64,000 nucleotides of DNA from NCBI GenBank assembly GCA_014654535.1, contig BNBA01000020.1, forward strand, positions 1 to 64,000. The letters are read 5' to 3'. The stretch is from Xanthomonas boreopolis (GTDB lineage: Bacteria > Pseudomonadota > Gammaproteobacteria > Xanthomonadales > Xanthomonadaceae). The notes under the pieces were generated by a model that saw nothing but the letters and a program-made list of their open reading frames with translations, was not told the origin of the DNA and ran no database searches. How positions within the stretch are numbered: the first letter of the stretch is position 1; every line of letters starts with the position of its first letter. Of this stretch, positions 60,610-64,000 are shown piece after piece. Both the position numbers and the translations under genes were made by a program.

Positions 60610-61697
60610 GCGACGTGCTGCGGGTGGGGAACGCGGTCCTCCCGGCACACCGTGCGGCGACGCCGGTGCGCGTGCGCGACCTCAGGATCGACGCCGCCAA
60701 GGCCCTGGCCATCGTGCTGGTGGTGCTCGGCCACGCCAAGGGCATACCGCAGGCATTCACGATCCTGGTCTACAGCTTCCACGTGCCGCTGTTCTTCTTC
60801 GTCTCCGGCTGGGTGGGGGAGGGACATGGGTCGGCGCGCGCGGGCTGGAAGGCGTGGAAGAAGCTCGCCCGCACGCTGCTGGTGCCGTACGTGTGCTTCT
60901 TCGCGCTGGGCTACGCGTACTGGCTGCTGACCCGCAACATCGGCGAGAAGGCCGCGCGCTGGGGCGACCGGCCTTGGTGGGAGCCGCTGCAGGGATTGGT
61001 GAGCGGCATCGGGCCCGAGTTGTACGTGCAGCCGGCGTTGTGGTTCCTGCCGGCCCTGTTCGTCACGACGCTGGCCTATCTTTACCTGCGGCGGCGCGTC
61101 GTGCCGGGGTGGATGGCGCTGGGCGCCGGCGTGGTGTCGTGGCTGTGGATCGGTTGGTTCCCGGGACTGGGGCTGCGGCTCCCGTTCGCGCTGGACGTGC
61201 TGCCGGTGGCGCTCTTCTTCTTCTCCGCGGGCGCCCTGTGCTCGTATGCGGGCTGGCTGCTGCCGCGCACTCCGGCCGGCAACCTGGTGGGCCTGGTGGT
61301 GCTGGGCCTGCCCTGGCTGGTATTGGCCTGGCGCAACGGGCGGGTGGACATCAACCAGCTGGAGTTCGGGTACTCCCGCATCGTGTTCCTGGTCGCGGCC
61401 CTGCTGGGGACGGCGATGACGCTGTGCGCCGCGCAGCTGCTGGCGCGGTGGCGCTGGGTGCAGTGGATCGGCCGCAACACGCTGCTGGTGCTGTGCACGC
61501 ATCTGCTGGTGTTCTTCGTGCTTTCCGGGGTGGCTTCGCTGCTGGGTGGCTTCGGCCCCGGCGGTCCGGGGCCGGCCTGGGCATTGTTCGTGTCGGTCGT
61601 GGCATTGCTCGCCTGCATGCCCATGCGCGCGGTGCTGATGCGGTGGGCGCCGTGGTCGCTGGGGGCCAGGCCGGCCGCAGCGGGTACGGCCGCCTGA
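60606..61697 (+). CDS. gumF: GumF/GumG-type acyltransferase
   Basis: A 363-residue acyltransferase-3 family membrane protein with about 10 helices. The family start is RIDAAKALAIVLVVLGHAKG (catalytic-type His in the first helix), followed by FHVPLFFFVSGW and LWFLPALFVTTL. It should acetylate a mannose of the repeat unit from acetyl-CoA. In X. campestris two paralogues, gumF (internal mannose) and gumG (outer mannose), lie here. Only one is present, placed directly before gumH, so F or G cannot be decided; gumF is used for the position after gumE. Confidence 0.8.
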   Translation: MSDVLRVGNAVLPAHRAATPVRVRDLRIDAAKALAIVLVVLGHAKGIPQAFTILVYSFHVPLFFFVSGWVGEGHGSARAGWKAWKKLARTLLVPYVCFFALGYAYWLLTRNIGEKAARWGDRPWWEPLQGLVSGIGPELYVQPALWFLPALFVTTLAYLYLRRRVVPGWMALGAGVVSWLWIGWFPGLGLRLPFALDVLPVALFFFSAGALCSYAGWLLPRTPAGNLVGLVVLGLPWLVLAWRNGRVDINQLEFGYSRIVFLVAALLGTAMTLCAAQLLARWRWVQWIGRNTLLVLCTHLLVFFVLSGVASLLGGFGPGGPGPAWALFVSVVALLACMPMRAVLMRWAPWSLGARPAAAGTAA

Positions 61698-61728
61698 TCC
61701 GTTCGTTTTGGAGGAGAGAGAAGGCCTG

Positions 61729-62871
61729 ATGAAAGTCGTGCACGTGGTCCGCCAGTTCCATCCTTCCATCGGTGGCATGGAAGAGGTGGTGCTCAACATC
61801 GCGCGCCAGCATCGCGCGGTGGCGGACGACGACGTGCGCGTGGTGACGCTGGACCGGCTGTTCACCGCACCGGCGACGACGCTGGCGCGCGAGGCGCACT
61901 ACGAGGACCTGCCGGTGACGAGGATCCCCTATCGCGGATCCACGCGTTACCCGCTGGCGCCCTCGGTGCTGGCGGCGCTGGGGGCCGCCGACCTGGTGCA
62001 CGTGCATGGCATCGATTTCTTCTACGACTTCCTCGCCGTGTCGCGGCCGCTGCACGGCAAGCCGATGGTGGTCTCGACCCATGGCGGCTTCTTCCATACC
62101 GGCTATGCGTCCAGGCTCAAGAAGGTGTGGTTCAACACGCTGACGCGCGCTTCCGCGCTGGCCTATCGCCGGGTGATCGCGACCAGCGAGAACGACGGCG
62201 ACATGTTCTCGCGCGTGGTGGCCCCGGCGCGGCTGCGCGTGATCGAGAACGGCGTGGACGTGGGCAAGTACGCCGGGCAGGGGGCGCAGGTCCCCGGCCG
62301 CACCCTGATCTACTTCGGGCGCTGGTCGGTCAACAAGGGCCTGATGGAAACGCTGGACCTGCTGAAGGCGCTGATCGCGCTCGATCCGGCCTGGCGGCTG
62401 ATCGTGGCCGGCCGCGAGTACGACTTCAGCGAGGCCGACATCCGCGCGGCCATCGCGACCCGCGGGTTGGCCGCGCACGTCGATCTGCACGTTTCGCCTA
62501 GCCAGGAGCAGTTGCGCCTGCTGATGCGCCAGGCGCAGCTGTTCGTCTGCCTGTCGCGGCACGAGGGATTCGGGATCGCGGCGGTCGAGGCGATGAGCGC
62601 GGGACTGATTCCCGTGCTGAGCGACATTCCCCCGTTCGCGCGGCTTTCGGGCGAGTCGGGGCAGGGCATCCTGGTCGATCGCGACGACCCGATCGGGGCG
62701 GCCGTGCGCGTGGAGCGGCTGGCGCTGGAGCTGGAGCGAGATTTCGGCCGGCGCCGCGAAGCCGCCATGGCCTACGTCGAGCGCTACGACTGGCGGCATG
62801 TCGTGGGGCGCTACCTCGACGAGTACCGGAGCGCGCTCGGCCAGCGGCACCCGCAGGAGGCGCTGCGATGA
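61729..62871 (+). CDS. gumH: GumH, alpha-mannosyltransferase
   Basis: A 380-residue GT4 enzyme, the same length as X. campestris GumH, which adds the first mannose from GDP-mannose to the cellobiosyl lipid. MKVVHVVRQFHPSIGGMEEV holds the Gly-rich donor loop, VVSTHGGFFHTGY the acceptor site, YFGRWSVNKGLMETLDLL the domain linker, and SRHEGFGIAAVEAMSAGLIP the E-x7-E nucleotide-sugar motif. GGAGGAG lies upstream of ATG 61729. Its 3' end overlaps gumI (ATGA). Confidence 0.93.
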   Translation: MKVVHVVRQFHPSIGGMEEVVLNIARQHRAVADDDVRVVTLDRLFTAPATTLAREAHYEDLPVTRIPYRGSTRYPLAPSVLAALGAADLVHVHGIDFFYDFLAVSRPLHGKPMVVSTHGGFFHTGYASRLKKVWFNTLTRASALAYRRVIATSENDGDMFSRVVAPARLRVIENGVDVGKYAGQGAQVPGRTLIYFGRWSVNKGLMETLDLLKALIALDPAWRLIVAGREYDFSEADIRAAIATRGLAAHVDLHVSPSQEQLRLLMRQAQLFVCLSRHEGFGIAAVEAMSAGLIPVLSDIPPFARLSGESGQGILVDRDDPIGAAVRVERLALELERDFGRRREAAMAYVERYDWRHVVGRYLDEYRSALGQRHPQEALR

Positions 62872-63908
62872 ATGCCATGACGATGGCGCGCGAAGCGACG
62901 CTTCCCGAGATCACCGTGCTGTTCTCCACCGAGCAGCCGGGGGAGAAGACCAATCCGTACCTGACCCAGCTCTACGCTGCCCTGCCGGAGCGGGTGACGC
63001 CGCGGTTCTTCTCGATGCGCGACGCGCTGCTGTCGCGCTACGACGTGTTGCACCTGCACTGGCCCGAGTACCTGCTGCGCCATCCGACCCGCCTGGGCAC
63101 TCTGGCCAAGCAGTGCGCGGTCGCGCTGCTGCTGCTGCGCCTGAAGCTGGGCGGCACGCCGATCGTGCGTACCCTGCACAACGTCGCCCCGCACGAGGAT
63201 CATGGCGCGATCGAGCGCGCGTTGCTCGGGTGGATGGACCGCATGACCCGGCGCTGGATCCGCATCAATGCCGCCACGCCGGTGCGGCCGCCTTTCACCG
63301 ACACGATCCTGCACGGGCATTACCGCGACTGGTTCGCGCGCTTGCCCCAGGCCGCGAGCGTGCCGGGCAGGCTGCTCCACTTCGGGCTGATCCGCCCCTA
63401 CAAGGGCGTGGAGGCGCTGCTGGATGCGATGGGCGACGTCGGCCGGGCCGGGGTTTCGCTGCGCATCGTCGGCAACCCCGCCACGCCGCAGATGCGCGAG
63501 CGCGTGGAGCGGGCCTGCGCGGAGGACGATCGTATCAGCGCGCTGCTCGCCTACGTGGAGGAGCCGGTGCTGGCCAGGGAGGTCAGCCAGGCCGAGCTGG
63601 TGGTGCTGCCGTACCGCCAGATGCACAACAGCGGCACGTTGCTGCTGGCGCTGTCGCTGGCGCGGCCGGTCCTCGCGCCGTGGAGCGAATCCAACGCCGC
63701 GCTCGCCGAGGAGGTCGGCCCGGGCTGGGTATTCCTGTACGAGGGCGATTTCGAGCCCGCGTTGCTGGAATCCACGCTGGACAAGGTGCGCGGCACGCCA
63801 CGCGGCAGCGCTCCCGATCTTTCGCAGCGGGACTGGCCGAGGATCGGCCGGCTGCATTACCGCACCTATCTGGAGGCGCTGGGCCTGGACGGGGACGCCG
63901 CGCAATGA
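62868..63908 (+). CDS. gumI: GumI, beta-mannosyltransferase (GT94)
   Basis: A 346-residue glycosyltransferase, close to the usual GumI length, that adds the terminal mannose. TVLFSTEQPGEKTNPYLTQL begins the N-domain. DVLHLHWPEYLLRHPTR, TLHNVAPHE and LHFGLIRPYKGVEALLDAM follow, and LVVLPYRQMHNSGTLLLALS is the donor-site region. Both neighbours overlap by ATGA. Presence of gumI predicts a full pentasaccharide side chain if gumK is also present to the right. Confidence 0.9.
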   Translation: MNAMTMAREATLPEITVLFSTEQPGEKTNPYLTQLYAALPERVTPRFFSMRDALLSRYDVLHLHWPEYLLRHPTRLGTLAKQCAVALLLLRLKLGGTPIVRTLHNVAPHEDHGAIERALLGWMDRMTRRWIRINAATPVRPPFTDTILHGHYRDWFARLPQAASVPGRLLHFGLIRPYKGVEALLDAMGDVGRAGVSLRIVGNPATPQMRERVERACAEDDRISALLAYVEEPVLAREVSQAELVVLPYRQMHNSGTLLLALSLARPVLAPWSESNAALAEEVGPGWVFLYEGDFEPALLESTLDKVRGTPRGSAPDLSQRDWPRIGRLHYRTYLEALGLDGDAAQ

Positions 63909-64000
63909 GTACGGAGGCTTCGACGATGGCACCACCCACTCCGCCACGAAGCCTGGCTTCGCGTGCCGCCGGCGGCGCGGCCGTGACGATGGCCGGGCAG
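63905..64000 (+). CDS. gumJ: GumJ, Wzx-like flippase (5' part only)
   Basis: The first 32 codons of a gene overlapping gumI by ATGA and cut by the window end. After a polar start the sequence RAAGGAAVTMAGQ resembles the beginning of the first helix of polysaccharide flippases. The gumJ name rests mainly on gene order. Confidence 0.6.
   Translation, partial: MSTEASTMAPPTPPRSLASRAAGGAAVTMAGQ

Overview
The host half of this window (about 24.5 kb to the end) reads as a GC-rich member of the Xanthomonadaceae (Xanthomonas / Pseudoxanthomonas / Luteimonas type). Three things point there: the order thrS-infC-rpmI-rplT-pheS-pheT-ihfA-merR-tRNA-Pro followed directly by a xanthan-type gum cluster, a TonB receptor of the Xanthomonas/Caulobacter class in a maltodextrin locus, and a 537-residue GH13 enzyme close to Xanthomonas alpha-glucosidase/XgtA. 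The genus cannot be fixed from the sequence alone.

Region 1 (1-24456) is the late half of a prophage with podovirus-type architecture, visibly less GC-rich than the host. It holds an HTH fragment, small and large terminase, portal, scaffold, major capsid protein, adaptor, T7-like tail nozzle, a GNAT-like protein, four internal/ejection proteins, an opposite-strand pair of small membrane genes, a lysis cassette (GH24 endolysin, three small membrane proteins, nested Rz/Rz1), and four tail fibre/spike genes. The right end is a 3' fragment of a tRNA-Asn gene that serves as attR. The early region, integrase and attL lie left of the window.

Region 2 (24465-30022) holds a type IV pilus pseudopilin (fimT/gspH-like, minus strand), uvrB, tRNA-Val(GAC), and a run of small hydrophilic or membrane proteins (DUF3606, a 47-residue ORF, unknowns, a DUF892 ferritin-like protein).

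Region 3 (30222-46747) is a maltodextrin/starch utilisation locus. It encodes a GH13 alpha-glucosidase, a TonB-dependent receptor, a secreted GH13 with a glucodextranase-like C-terminus, a GH97 alpha-glucosidase, a six-hairpin glycosidase, a GPH-family sugar transporter, a second secreted GH13, and a LacI-type regulator. Three copies of one 12-bp palindromic element sit in front of the three transcription units, which makes a local LacI regulon likely. An 87-bp direct repeat brackets the GH97 gene, and a 26-bp inverted REP-like repeat lies between the first enzyme and the receptor.

Region 4 (46881-54837) is the translation block: a short Thr-rich leader peptide plus terminator before thrS (possible attenuator), thrS, infC with a rare ATT/ATC start, rpmI, rplT, pheS, pheT, ihfA, a MerR regulator and tRNA-Pro(GGG).

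Region 5 (55244-64000) is the start of an exopolysaccharide cluster in the order gumB-C-D-E-F-H-I-(J), mostly with ATGA overlaps. Only one acyltransferase gene lies where X. campestris has two (gumF, gumG). The window ends inside gumJ.
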